In this document: piece by piece, positions 7,664 through 15,214 of the stretch
Layout of the letters: each line of letters begins with the position of its first letter
Numbering within the stretch: the stretch's first letter is position 1
Assembly (NCBI GenBank): GCA_036381125.1
Contig: DASVDK010000224.1
Span: forward strand, 1 to 29,398
Direction of reading: 5' to 3'
DNA from: DASVDK01 sp036381125 [NCBI: Thermodesulfobacteriota bacterium]
Lineage (GTDB): Bacteria; DASVDK01
Length of the DNA: 29,398 nucleotides
Notes under the pieces: model-generated
What the model was told of the DNA's origin: nothing
Seen by the model: only the letters and a program-made list of their open reading frames with translations
Databases searched by the model: none
Program-made: the position numbers and the translations under genes

Positions 7664-8776
7664 TCATGCCAGGCGGTACTTGCGGATCAGGTCCCAGTCG
7701 AGCTCGAGGCCGAAGCCGGGGCCCTGCGGCACCTCGAGGATGCCGTCCTTCACCGGCGCGCGGTTGACGATCAGCCGGTCCCAGATGGGGTCGCGGTCCG
7801 GATCGGGGAAGCACTCCACGTAGGTGCCGTGCGGGACCGCGGCGAGCATGTGCGCCGCGATCTGGGGCTCCTCGTGATGCGCCATCTGCACCCCCGCCAG
7901 GGCGCAGGCGGCCGCGGCGCGGCGCCATTCGGTGATCCCGCCGGCCTCCGACGCGTCGAAGTTCACGAGGTCCACGGCCCCCGCGTCGAGGAGCCGGCGC
8001 ACGCCGGCCGCCGTCACCTCGCTCTGGCCGGCGTTGATGGGGATCCGCGTCCGCCTGCGAACCTCCGCCATGCCGCGCGCGTCGTCGTGCCAGTGGACCG
8101 GCTCCTCGAACCAGCGGATGTCGAGGTCCTCGACGAGCGAGGCGAAGCGGATGGCGTCGCGCACGCTCCACCCGCGGTTGGCGTCCACGGCGATGATGAA
8201 GTCCTTCCCGCCCCCCTCGCGGGCGGCCTTGACCCGCTTCGCGTCATCCTCCGGGGAGAGCCCGCCCACCTTCACCTTGCAGCCGGCCATCCCGACGCTG
8301 CGCAGCCACTCCATCTCCTTCGCGAGGTCGGCGATCGTCTTCCCCTGCTGGTAGTAGCCGCCGATGGCGATGACGGGCAGCCGGTCCCGGTAGCCGCCGA
8401 GGAGCCGGCAGACGCTCGTGCCCGACGCCTTGCCCATGAGGTCCCAGAGGGCGGTGTCGACGCAGGCGATCGCCTCCATCACCAGCTTCCGGTCGCGAGC
8501 CGGGATGGAGCGCGTGAACATCCGCTCCCAGAGCCGCTCGTAGGCCCAGACCTCCTCGCCCTTCACGAGCGGCTGGAGTTCCTCCTCCACGATCCTCGCG
8601 ACCTCGCGGCCGTGGGCGCGGTTGTCGCCGTTGTAGACCTCGCTGACGAGGCCGTTCGACGTGTGGATGCGGGTGATCACCGTGTTGCGCGTGGTGACGT
8701 GGTAGCCGCTGCCCGAGAAGGCGCGGGCGAGCGGGATCTCGATCGGAATCGCTTCGACGCGTTCGATACGCATCAT
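7664..8776 (-). CDS. Mandelate racemase/muconate lactonizing enzyme-family protein (enolase superfamily)
   Basis: This is a 370-aa cytosolic Mg-dependent enzyme that abstracts the proton alpha to a carboxylate. Superfamily residues are in order: K167-x-K169 (KVKVGG), metal ligands D198 (VDANRGW), E224 (WFEEP) and E253 (GQSE), then D274 (NFDASEAGG) and H301 (MAHHEEPQ), the Asp-His dyad of the mandelate racemase subgroup. Racemases and acid-sugar dehydratases both use this set. The start is one of two adjacent ATGs (8776 or 8773), after AAGGGGGA. The first overlaps the permease stop, and a longer frame to 8890 is only read-through of the permease gene. The cotranscribed sugar-type permeases make an acid-sugar substrate the best guess. 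Confidence 0.9.
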   Translation of the reverse strand: MMRIERVEAIPIEIPLARAFSGSGYHVTTRNTVITRIHTSNGLVSEVYNGDNRAHGREVARIVEEELQPLVKGEEVWAYERLWERMFTRSIPARDRKLVMEAIACVDTALWDLMGKASGTSVCRLLGGYRDRLPVIAIGGYYQQGKTIADLAKEMEWLRSVGMAGCKVKVGGLSPEDDAKRVKAAREGGGKDFIIAVDANRGWSVRDAIRFASLVEDLDIRWFEEPVHWHDDARGMAEVRRRTRIPINAGQSEVTAAGVRRLLDAGAVDLVNFDASEAGGITEWRRAAAACALAGVQMAHHEEPQIAAHMLAAVPHGTYVECFPDPDRDPIWDRLIVNRAPVKDGILEVPQGPGFGLELDWDLIRKYRLA

Positions 8777-9594
8777 TCCCCCTTGGTGCCCCCGGCCGCG
8801 AGCCCGGTGACGAGGTGCCGCTGCACGAGGAGATAGAAGAGCGTCCCCGGCAGCGTGATGAGGACGGCGCCGGCGAGGAGCATGCCCCACGAGTAGATGT
8901 TGTCCTGGCCGATCCAGGTGGCGAGCCCGACCGAGAGGACCTTCTTGCGCTCGGAGGAGGTGAAGACGAGCGCGAAGAGGAACTCGTTCCAGGCGTGGTT
9001 GAAGCTGAAGACCCCCACCGACACGAGCCCGGGGAGGGCGAGCGGCAGCGTCACGCGGCAGAGCGCCTGTATGCGCGTGCAGCCGTCGATCATGGCGCTC
9101 TCCTCGAGGGAAGGGGGGATCGCCTTGAAGTACGACTGCATGAACCAGAGGGTGAGCGGGAGCGTGAAGGCCGTGTTCGCCACGATCAGCGCGAAGAGCG
9201 TGTTGGCCAGGCCGAGCTTCACCAGGTAGACGTAGAGCGGGATGACGAGCAGCACCTCCGGCAGCATGTAGCAGAGGAGGCTCACCTGCGCGAAGCTCCG
9301 CAGGCCCCGGAACCGGAAGCGCGAGAGGCTGTAGGCGCCGATCGACCCGATGGCGAGCGCGAGCAGCGTCGCCCCGCCCGCCACGATCAGGCTGTTCGCG
9401 AAGTAGACGAGGAAGCTCGTCTGCTCGATCAGCTCGCGGTAGTTGGCGAAGGTCCAGTCCGACGGCCAGAAGGTCGGCGGGTAGGCGTACAGCTCCTGCC
9501 GCGTCTTGAAGGAGCCGACGACCATCCAGAACAGCGGGAAGCCGACGACGGTCACGGCGAGCGACACGAGGGCGTAGAGGCCGACGCGCCTCAT
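8773..9594 (-). CDS. Sugar-type ABC permease, MalG/UgpE-like
   Basis: This is a 273-aa inner-membrane permease of the carbohydrate uptake (CUT1) family. It has about six hydrophobic segments, the family pattern FPLFWMVVGSFKT at the N-terminus, and the EAA coupling loop EESAMIDGCTRIQALCRVTLPLALPG about two thirds in. The ATG (9592-9594 on the - strand) overlaps the stop of the other permease (ATGA), and its own stop overlaps the enolase-family start. It pairs with the MalF-like protein. Confidence 0.92.
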   Translation of the reverse strand: MRRVGLYALVSLAVTVVGFPLFWMVVGSFKTRQELYAYPPTFWPSDWTFANYRELIEQTSFLVYFANSLIVAGGATLLALAIGSIGAYSLSRFRFRGLRSFAQVSLLCYMLPEVLLVIPLYVYLVKLGLANTLFALIVANTAFTLPLTLWFMQSYFKAIPPSLEESAMIDGCTRIQALCRVTLPLALPGLVSVGVFSFNHAWNEFLFALVFTSSERKKVLSVGLATWIGQDNIYSWGMLLAGAVLITLPGTLFYLLVQRHLVTGLAAGGTKGE

Positions 9595-10487
9595 TGCCGG
9601 GCCTCCGCGCGGCGCACCGCCACGAAGTAGGCGACCAGGACGACGCCGAGCAGGAGGAACGAGAGCATCGAGACCGCGGCCGCCCGCCCCAGCTCGAAGT
9701 CGGTGAACCCCTTCAGGTAGACGAGTATGGGAAGGGTGGTCGTGGCGTTGAGCGGCCCGCCGCCGGTGAGGAGGTAGATGATGTCGAACTTGTGGAAGGT
9801 CCAGATGGTCCGCAGGAGCGCCGAGAGGAGGAACACCGGCATGATGTGCGGCAGCGTGATCACCCGGAACTGCACGAACGCGCCCGCGCCGTCGATGGTG
9901 GCCGCCTCGTACTGCTCCTGGGGGATCGCCTGGAGGATCCCGAGGAGCGCGAGGACCACGAACGGGAAGAACTTCCAGACCCCGACGAGGATCACCGAGA
10001 GCATCGCCATGCCGGGGTCGTTCAGCCAGAGCACCGGGCCTTTGGTGATGCCGAGCGAGATCAGGATGTAGTTCAGGACCCCGATGATGTCGTGGAACAT
10101 GAAGCGCCAGGTCAGGACCGCCACGACGGTGGGGACGAGGTACGGCGTCAGCGCGAGGGCACGCGCCAGCCCGCGGAAGCGGAAGCGGCGGTGCAGGAGC
10201 AGCGCGACGCCGAGCCCGAGGACCATCTCGAGCGCGACGCTGCCGAAGGTCCAGACGAGCGAGTTGACGAGCGCGTTGTGGAAGTCGGGGCTCGCGAGCG
10301 CCCAGAGGTAGTTGTCGAGCCCCGCCCAGGGGCCCTCGTCGGAGCCGGTCTCGACGTGCTGCAGGCTGATGCGGACGACCGAGAGCGTCGGGACGAACGA
10401 GAGGAGCGTGATGACGAGGGCGCTCGGCAGGAGCGAGAGATAGGCAAGCCGCCGGTCCCCCTTGTAGAGTGCGCCAGCCCTCTCCAC
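9591..10487 (-). CDS. Sugar-type ABC permease, MalF/UgpA-like
   Basis: This is a 298-aa inner-membrane permease. The frame is open much further upstream, but that part is antisense to the binding-protein gene. The GTG at 10485-10487 is preceded by GAGGAG with a six-base gap and gives MERAGALYKGDRRLAYLSLLPS, the usual short cytoplasmic lead into the first membrane helix of MalF/UgpA proteins. The EAA loop reads EQYEAATIDGAGAFVQFRVITLPHIMP, and FDIIYLLTGGGP is the CUT1 signature after it. It is the first gene of the leftward operon, transcribed from the control region shared with the binding protein. Confidence 0.92.
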   Translation of the reverse strand: MERAGALYKGDRRLAYLSLLPSALVITLLSFVPTLSVVRISLQHVETGSDEGPWAGLDNYLWALASPDFHNALVNSLVWTFGSVALEMVLGLGVALLLHRRFRFRGLARALALTPYLVPTVVAVLTWRFMFHDIIGVLNYILISLGITKGPVLWLNDPGMAMLSVILVGVWKFFPFVVLALLGILQAIPQEQYEAATIDGAGAFVQFRVITLPHIMPVFLLSALLRTIWTFHKFDIIYLLTGGGPLNATTTLPILVYLKGFTDFELGRAAAVSMLSFLLLGVVLVAYFVAVRRAEARQ

Positions 10488-10501
10488 CCGCGTCTCCTCG
10501 G

Positions 10502-10531
10502 TTGACAAGCGAAATACCGTTCCTTTAGCAT
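10502..10531 (+). promoter_or_regulatory. Predicted promoter for the sugar-binding protein operon
   Basis: TTGACA (10502-10507), an 18-base spacer and TAGCAT (10526-10531) form a good sigma70-type promoter 34 bases before the ATG at 10566. A 10-bp palindrome CATGGCCATG (10529-10538) covers the end of the -10 element. On the opposite strand TTGACT, 17 bases and TAAAGG (10523-10551) could drive the divergent permease gene. Confidence 0.6.
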
Positions 10532-10537
10532 GGCCAT

Positions 10538-10551
10538 GTTGACCAGTCAAC
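10538..10551. promoter_or_regulatory. Inverted repeat GTTGAC-CA-GTCAAC, probable operator
   Basis: This is a perfect 6-2-6 inverted repeat in the 78-base gap between divergent operons. It lies just downstream of the rightward -10 element and covers the predicted leftward -35 (TTGACT). A bound repressor would block both transcripts. GTTGAC also recurs at 10501-10506. The binding protein is not identified; the nearby MarR-family regulator is a candidate. Confidence 0.45.
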
Positions 10552-10565
10552 GGAGGGAGGGGGTC

Positions 10566-11885
10566 ATGAAGGCCGTCGTCGCCGTCGTCCTCGCGCTCCT
10601 CGTCGCCGGCCCGGCTCACGCCGCCGAGGTCGTGCGCTTCCTGCACAACGAGACCGACCCGCCGAGCATCGAGTTCTTCAATCGGGCGATCAAGCAGTTC
10701 GAGGCGGAGCACCCCGGCATCCGGGTCGAGATGGAGGCCGTGAGCACCGACGGCCGCCTCCAGAAGGTGACCGCGGCGATGAACGCGCGCACCATGCCCG
10801 AGGTCTTCAAGATCCTGCCCGAGGAGCGCTTCAACTTCGGCCGCCGGGGCTTCCTCGTTCCGCTCGACGACGTGGCGCGGGAGATCGGCCTCTCCGACTT
10901 CCCCGAAGAGCTGATCATCCGCATCGACGGCAAGATCTACGACCTGCCGTACACCCTGGGCAACTTCTCCACGCTCTGGTACCGCGCGGACCTCCTCGAG
11001 GCCAAGGGCGTGGCCGTGCCGAAGACCTGGGACGAGTGGCTCGCCGCCGCGCGCGCGCTCACGGACGGCGACACCTACGGCACCGTGTTCCCCGCGGGCA
11101 AGAACCGGATGACGAGCCTCTTCTTCTCGTCGCTCTTCTGGTCGGCCGGCGGCACCTACTTCGACAAGAACCTCGAGGTGACGTTCGACAAGGGCGACGC
11201 CGCGGTCAAGGCCCTCGCCTTCCTCAAGGAGCTGGCCCGGTACGCGCCGCCGGGCATCGCGTCGTACTCGTACAACGACATGATCAACACCTACCTGACC
11301 GGCAAGATCGCCCTCGACCTCTACGCGCCGCGCCTCATCGCCAACGCCGCGTCGAACCGGCCGGACCTCGTGGGAAAGACGCGCGCCGCGCCGCCGCCGG
11401 CCGGCCCCTCGGGCGTGGGGGTGCGCTTCGTGAACCAGAACAGCTTCGCGATCGCCTCCGAGCGCGTCGGGGCCGGGAACGTCGAGGCGGCCAAGACGTT
11501 CCTCAAGTACATCCTCACCGGCGACCGGGCGGCCGAGTTCTCGCTGACGGCCTATCCGCACCTGATCCCGCCCCTCGCGTCGGTGCGCAACCACCCGCTC
11601 GTGCGGCAGGGGACGCCGGCCCTCAAGGACCGGCCCGACTTCGCGAAGATGGCCTACGACACGTCGAACAGCCTCGACTTCGAGAACGAGGCGGGCGCCC
11701 GGATCGTCGACGGCAAGGTGGTCCCCGGCGTGGCGAACCCCTACATCGGCTCCATCGTCGCGCGGGACATCCCCGCGCTCGTCGTGCAGCGCGTCGTGCT
11801 GCAGGGCCAGGATCCGGCCGAGGCGGTCAGGTGGGGCGCGGCCGAGATGCGCCGCATCGTGAACGACCTCCGGAAGCGGCAGTGA
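10566..11885 (+). CDS. Extracellular sugar-type solute-binding protein (family 1, UgpB/MalE-like)
   Basis: This 439-aa periplasmic receptor starts at the ATG at 10566, which has AGGGAGGGGG just upstream; it is preferred over the in-frame ATG at 10530, which would bury the signal peptide. Residues 1-20 (MKAVVAVVLALLVAGPAHA) are a Sec signal with cleavage after AHA. The mature protein shows family-1 features: FFNRAIKQFEAEHPGIRVEMEAV early, YDLPYTLGNFSTLWYRADLLEAKGVAVPKTWDEW in the first lobe hinge, then a FVNQNSFAIAS stretch and an AKTFLKYILTG helix. It should feed the divergently encoded MalF/MalG-like permeases. Its stop overlaps the GTG of the lyase gene, so lyase and receptor are cotranscribed. 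Confidence 0.93.
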   Translation: MKAVVAVVLALLVAGPAHAAEVVRFLHNETDPPSIEFFNRAIKQFEAEHPGIRVEMEAVSTDGRLQKVTAAMNARTMPEVFKILPEERFNFGRRGFLVPLDDVAREIGLSDFPEELIIRIDGKIYDLPYTLGNFSTLWYRADLLEAKGVAVPKTWDEWLAAARALTDGDTYGTVFPAGKNRMTSLFFSSLFWSAGGTYFDKNLEVTFDKGDAAVKALAFLKELARYAPPGIASYSYNDMINTYLTGKIALDLYAPRLIANAASNRPDLVGKTRAAPPPAGPSGVGVRFVNQNSFAIASERVGAGNVEAAKTFLKYILTGDRAAEFSLTAYPHLIPPLASVRNHPLVRQGTPALKDRPDFAKMAYDTSNSLDFENEAGARIVDGKVVPGVANPYIGSIVARDIPALVVQRVVLQGQDPAEAVRWGAAEMRRIVNDLRKRQ

Positions 11886-13393
11886 GCATCCAGCTTCGCG
11901 AACGGGTCAAGCTGCCGCCGTCGGAGCTGTTCGTCGAGAGCTACTACAGGCCGTCCGTCGGCCGCTCGTTCCAGTACCTCTTCGACGTCGAGGCCTGGAT
12001 CCACCTCGCCCACGCGCTCATGCTCGGCCGGCGGCGGATCGTCTCGCGGGGGGACGTCCGCCGGATCGTCAAGGCGATCCTCGAGCTGTCGGAGGCCGGC
12101 CCCGAGGCCCTCGACGTCGACTTCACCCAGGAGGACCTCTACTCGTACGTCGAGCGGTGGCTCGTGGGCCGACTCGGGCCGGAGGTGGGCGGCCGTCTCC
12201 ACACCGGGCGCAGCCGCAACGACCTCCACACCACGTCCTGGCGCATGGCGCTGCGCGCCTCCGTGCTGGAGACGCTGAACGCCCTGGCCGACCTCAGGGA
12301 GACGGTGATCCGGCTCGCTGCGAGGCACGTCGACACCGTCATGCCCGGCTACACCCACACGCAGCACGCGCAGCCGATCACGCTGGCGTACTACCTCCTC
12401 AGCGTCGCCGACCTGCTGGCCCGCGACCACCGCCGCCTGCGGGCGGCGCTGGCCGAGACCGACCGGTGTCCCCTCGGCTCGGGCGCCCTCACGACGACCG
12501 CCTTCCCGATCGACCGGGTCTGGACGGCACGCGCCCTCGGGTTCGCGGGCGTCCTCGAGGTCGGGTACGACGGCGTCTCCGCCCGCGACGACATCCACCA
12601 GACCTGCGCGGCGCTCGCCATCCTCATGACGAACCTGTCGAGGGTCGCCTTCGACCTCCAGGCCTGGAACACCGCCGAGTTCCGGTTCGTCGAGATCGGC
12701 GACCAGCACGCCTCGGTGAGCAGCATCATGCCGCAGAAGAAGAACCCGGCCGCCCTCGAGCACATCAAGGCCGCGACCGGCATGGTGACCGGGGCCCTCG
12801 TGGCCGCGCTGGCCTGCACGAAGAACACGTCGCTCAGCGACGTGAACGACGGCGTCACGGCCATCAACGAGCCGGTGCTCGACGCCGCCATGCGGACGCG
12901 CCGGATCCTCCGGCTGGCGGCCGAGGTGCTCGAGGCGCTGACGGTCAACGCGGACGTGATGCTCCGCGCGGCGCAGGTCGGCTACGGCACCGCGACGGAG
13001 CTGGCCGACGTGATCGTGCGCGAGACCGGCCTCTCCTTCCGGATGGCGCACAACATCGTGGCCGGCGTCGTCCGCGAGGCGATCGAGGCCGGCAAGACCG
13101 CGGTCGACATCACCGCGGCCGACCTCGAGCGGATGAGCCGGCAGCTCTTCGGCGAGCCGCTCGGCATCTCCGACAAGGCCGTGGCCGGCGCGCTCGACCC
13201 CGCGCGCAACGTGAGGGTCCGCACCGTGCTCGGCGGCCCGGCGCCGGCCAACGTCCGCCGGATGCTGGCCGCGCGCCGGCGCGACCTCGCCCGAGACCGG
13301 GCCGACCTGGGCAGGACGGCCGCGCGCATCGCGAAGGCGCGCGACCGCGTTTTCGCCCTGGCCGCCCGAGAGGCGGCGCAGGCCGAGGCGTAA
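11882..13393 (+). CDS. Argininosuccinate lyase-family enzyme (fumarase/aspartase superfamily), probably a catabolic paralogue
   Basis: This 503-aa protein starts at the GTG at 11882, which overlaps the binding-protein stop. Superfamily regions are clear: HTGRSRND at H107-D114, the catalytic-acid-type H159 in GYTHTQHAQP, and the flexible serine loop S280-S281 in SSIMPQKKNP. The enzyme class eliminates fumarate from an N-substituted aspartate. Several positions differ from ordinary argininosuccinate lyase: HTGRSRND is followed by L rather than Q, KKNP is followed by Ala rather than Asp (A290), and the usual LPLAYNRD segment is TSLSDVND. It is also about 40 residues longer than usual. With no arginine genes nearby and an importer beside it, a catabolic C-N lyase such as the aminopolycarboxylate-type lyases is a reasonable alternative. 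Family assignment is firm, substrate is open. Confidence 0.9.
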   Translation: MSIQLRERVKLPPSELFVESYYRPSVGRSFQYLFDVEAWIHLAHALMLGRRRIVSRGDVRRIVKAILELSEAGPEALDVDFTQEDLYSYVERWLVGRLGPEVGGRLHTGRSRNDLHTTSWRMALRASVLETLNALADLRETVIRLAARHVDTVMPGYTHTQHAQPITLAYYLLSVADLLARDHRRLRAALAETDRCPLGSGALTTTAFPIDRVWTARALGFAGVLEVGYDGVSARDDIHQTCAALAILMTNLSRVAFDLQAWNTAEFRFVEIGDQHASVSSIMPQKKNPAALEHIKAATGMVTGALVAALACTKNTSLSDVNDGVTAINEPVLDAAMRTRRILRLAAEVLEALTVNADVMLRAAQVGYGTATELADVIVRETGLSFRMAHNIVAGVVREAIEAGKTAVDITAADLERMSRQLFGEPLGISDKAVAGALDPARNVRVRTVLGGPAPANVRRMLAARRRDLARDRADLGRTAARIAKARDRVFALAAREAAQAEA

Positions 13394-13409
13394 GCGGGGT
13401 GAGCCCGGC

Positions 13410-14591
13410 ATGGCCGTGAGCCCCGTCTGGCCCATCGTGGCCGCGGGGTTCGTCTCCATGGCGGTGTCCGGACTCATCTGGCACTCGTTCAGCCTCTTCC
13501 TCGTCGCCCTCGAGCGGGAGTTCGGCTGGAGCCGGGCCACCATCTCCGGCGCCTACACGCTCTTCACCATCGTGAACGCCCTCGGCGCGCCGGCCGTGGG
13601 GTGGCTCCTGCCGCGCGTCGACTCGCGCGCGGTGCTCGGGATCGCGTCGCTGCTCCTCGCCGGCGGCCTCCTCCTCGCCTCGCGCGTCGAGTCGGCTGCC
13701 GGCTTCTACCTGGCGTTCGGGCTCGTCGCCGGCGCGGGCGTCCAGGCGTGCAGCACGCTCGCGCTCTTCACCATCCTCGCCAACTGGCTCGGGCCGCGCG
13801 CCGCGCCCGGCATGTCGCTCGTCGACTCCGGCTCGGGCATCGGCGTCTTCCTCGGGCTGCCCGCGCTGCACGCGGTCATCGAGGCCGCCGGCTGGCGCGC
13901 CGCCTACGTCGGCCTCGGCGTCCTCGTGCTCGTGACCGTGCTGCCGATGAACGCGATCCTCATGCGCTACGGCCCGCCCGGCTTCGCCGCGGCGGCCGCC
14001 GCCGCACGCCGCGACGGCTCCGCGCCGGCCGCGAAGCGGCCCGGGATGGCGTGGATCGGCGTCGCCTTCTTCCTCGGCCCCGTCGCGTTCCACGGCCTCA
14101 TGACCCAGCAGGTGGCGCTCTTCCAGGACCAGGGCGTCGAGGCGGCCGCGGCCGTCTGGATCGCTTCGGCCACCGGCCTCTGCGTCTTCGCCTTCCGCTT
14201 CGCGGCCGGCTTCGTCGTGAGCCGCTTCGGCGAGACCGCCGCCATGGCGGCGCAGTGCGTCGCCGCCGCCCTCGCCGTCGGCTGCCTGCTGCTCCTCCTC
14301 GGCGGGGCGGGCTCGTCGGTGCTCTACGCGTATCCGGTCCTCCTCGGCGCCGGCTTCGGCCCCCAGGCCATCGTGCTCGCCCTCGGCACCCGGCGTCTCG
14401 TGGCGCCGGCCGACTTCGGCGTCGCGTACGGCGTCCTTCGCCTCGTAGGCGGCGCCGGCATGGCCGTCGGCCCCTCGCTGGCCGCGGGCGTGTTCGACGT
14501 CACCGGCAGCTACGCGGCCGCACTCGTGCTGCTCGTCGTCATGGTCGGCGGGCAGTACCTCTCGTATCGCACGGCGCTCGCGCGGGCGTGA
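13410..14591 (+). CDS. MFS transporter
   Basis: This is a 393-aa membrane protein with about twelve hydrophobic segments in two halves, separated by an Ala-rich cytoplasmic loop with basic residues (RYGPPGFAAAAAAARRDG). The first helix and loop (FSLFLVALEREFGWSRATISGAYTLFTIVNALGAPAVGWLLPRVDSR) follow the pattern of the monocarboxylate/oxalate-formate branch of the major facilitator superfamily. The ATG at 13410 is 16 bases after the lyase stop with GGGGTGAG upstream, so it probably belongs to the same transcript. It may export a product or import an organic acid related to the lyase and enolase-family steps; that role is inferred. Confidence 0.9.
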   Translation: MAVSPVWPIVAAGFVSMAVSGLIWHSFSLFLVALEREFGWSRATISGAYTLFTIVNALGAPAVGWLLPRVDSRAVLGIASLLLAGGLLLASRVESAAGFYLAFGLVAGAGVQACSTLALFTILANWLGPRAAPGMSLVDSGSGIGVFLGLPALHAVIEAAGWRAAYVGLGVLVLVTVLPMNAILMRYGPPGFAAAAAAARRDGSAPAAKRPGMAWIGVAFFLGPVAFHGLMTQQVALFQDQGVEAAAAVWIASATGLCVFAFRFAAGFVVSRFGETAAMAAQCVAAALAVGCLLLLLGGAGSSVLYAYPVLLGAGFGPQAIVLALGTRRLVAPADFGVAYGVLRLVGGAGMAVGPSLAAGVFDVTGSYAAALVLLVVMVGGQYLSYRTALARA

Positions 14592-14709
14592 TGCGAATCA
14601 TCGGCGCCATGCGCATCCCGCCCGCGGCGTCGGCACGGTCCCTGCTGTTCGTCTCTCCGCACGTCCACGGGCAGGAGGCTCGTGGCCAACCGCAGGAGAG
14701 ATCGACGCG

Positions 14710-15129
14710 ATGAGCACTCGCACCCTCACCACCCTTGCCGCCGCCGCGATCCTCGGCGGCGGGCTCGCCGCCGGATGCGCGGCCTTCGACCGCGACGACG
14801 AGCCCGCGGCGACGACCAGCCCGTCGACCACGAGCGGCTCCACCACCTCGACGAGCCCCTCGAGCACCGGCGGCCCGATGACGACGTCGAGCCCCGAGGG
14901 GAGCGTCTCGGGCACCACGACGCCGGGCGGCGCCACGTCGAGCGGCACCACCGGCACGAGCCCCTACGGGACCGGCACCTCGAGCGGCACGATGTCGCCC
15001 GGCAGCACCGGCTCGAGCGGCACGACCGACAGCACCACGTCCGGCGGCGGCAGCTCCGGGGCCATGCCGTCGGCGAGCCCGTACGGCAGCGGCGGCTCCG
15101 GCGCGCTGCCGGGCGCAAGCCCGCAGTAA
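14710..15129 (+). CDS. Small Ser/Thr/Gly-rich lipoprotein of unknown function
   Basis: This 139-aa protein has a lipoprotein signal: basic and polar start, hydrophobic AAAAILGGG, and LAAGC with the acceptor cysteine at residue 23 (Ala rather than Leu at -3, a tolerated variant). The mature 117 residues begin with a short acidic stretch, AFDRDDEPA, then become almost entirely Ser, Thr, Gly and Pro with imperfect repeats such as SSGT and SPYG. Such tails are usually disordered and may be O-glycosylated or act as cell-wall spacers. GGAGAG lies about ten bases upstream. It stands alone between an MFS gene and a convergent hydrolase. No function is recognised. Confidence 0.7.
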   Translation: MSTRTLTTLAAAAILGGGLAAGCAAFDRDDEPAATTSPSTTSGSTTSTSPSSTGGPMTTSSPEGSVSGTTTPGGATSSGTTGTSPYGTGTSSGTMSPGSTGSSGTTDSTTSGGGSSGAMPSASPYGSGGSGALPGASPQ

Positions 15130-15142
15130 GGCAAGACGGGAA

Positions 15143-15172
15143 GGCCGGGACGGCCGCGCGGCCGTCCCGGCC
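15143..15172. terminator. Perfect 30-bp palindrome between convergent genes
   Basis: Arms GGCCGGGACGGCC and GGCCGTCCCGGCC flank GCGC, so the whole 30 bases are self-complementary. It begins 14 bases after the lipoprotein stop. It should form a very stable hairpin in RNA from either strand. No T tract follows on either side, so it may pause, protect the 3' end or assist Rho rather than act as a standard intrinsic terminator. Confidence 0.55.
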
Positions 15173-15189
15173 CGGTGGTGCGATGAAAC

Positions 15190-15214
15190 GCCGGCGAGGC
15201 GAGACGTCGCCGGC
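15190..15214 (-). terminator. Hairpin directly after the DUF6351 gene
   Basis: GCCGGCGA (15190-15197) and TCGCCGGC (15207-15214) form an 8-bp stem with a 9-base loop. The right arm overlaps the first base of the stop codon on the - strand. On that strand the stem is followed by GTTTC, a short U-rich stretch. It is a weak intrinsic terminator candidate. Confidence 0.4.

Noticed and set aside
7534-7767. Small + strand frame after the MarR-family gene
   Set aside because: Arg/Pro-rich, no ribosome-binding site, and it runs into the 3' end of the convergent enolase-family gene.
10488-11594. Upstream extension of the MalF-like permease frame
   Set aside because: It overlaps the binding-protein gene antisense. 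The GTG at 10487 with GAGGAG gives the normal permease start.
11741-13543. Long open frame (600 codons) on the - strand opposite the lyase gene
   Set aside because: The + strand carries clear lyase motifs over the same stretch; the antisense product is low-complexity Arg/Gly/Asp.
14800-15110. Short repeated units that could suggest a CRISPR or tandem repeat array
   Set aside because: They are imperfect codon-level repeats of Ser/Thr/Gly within a coding frame with a lipoprotein signal, without evenly spaced identical units.
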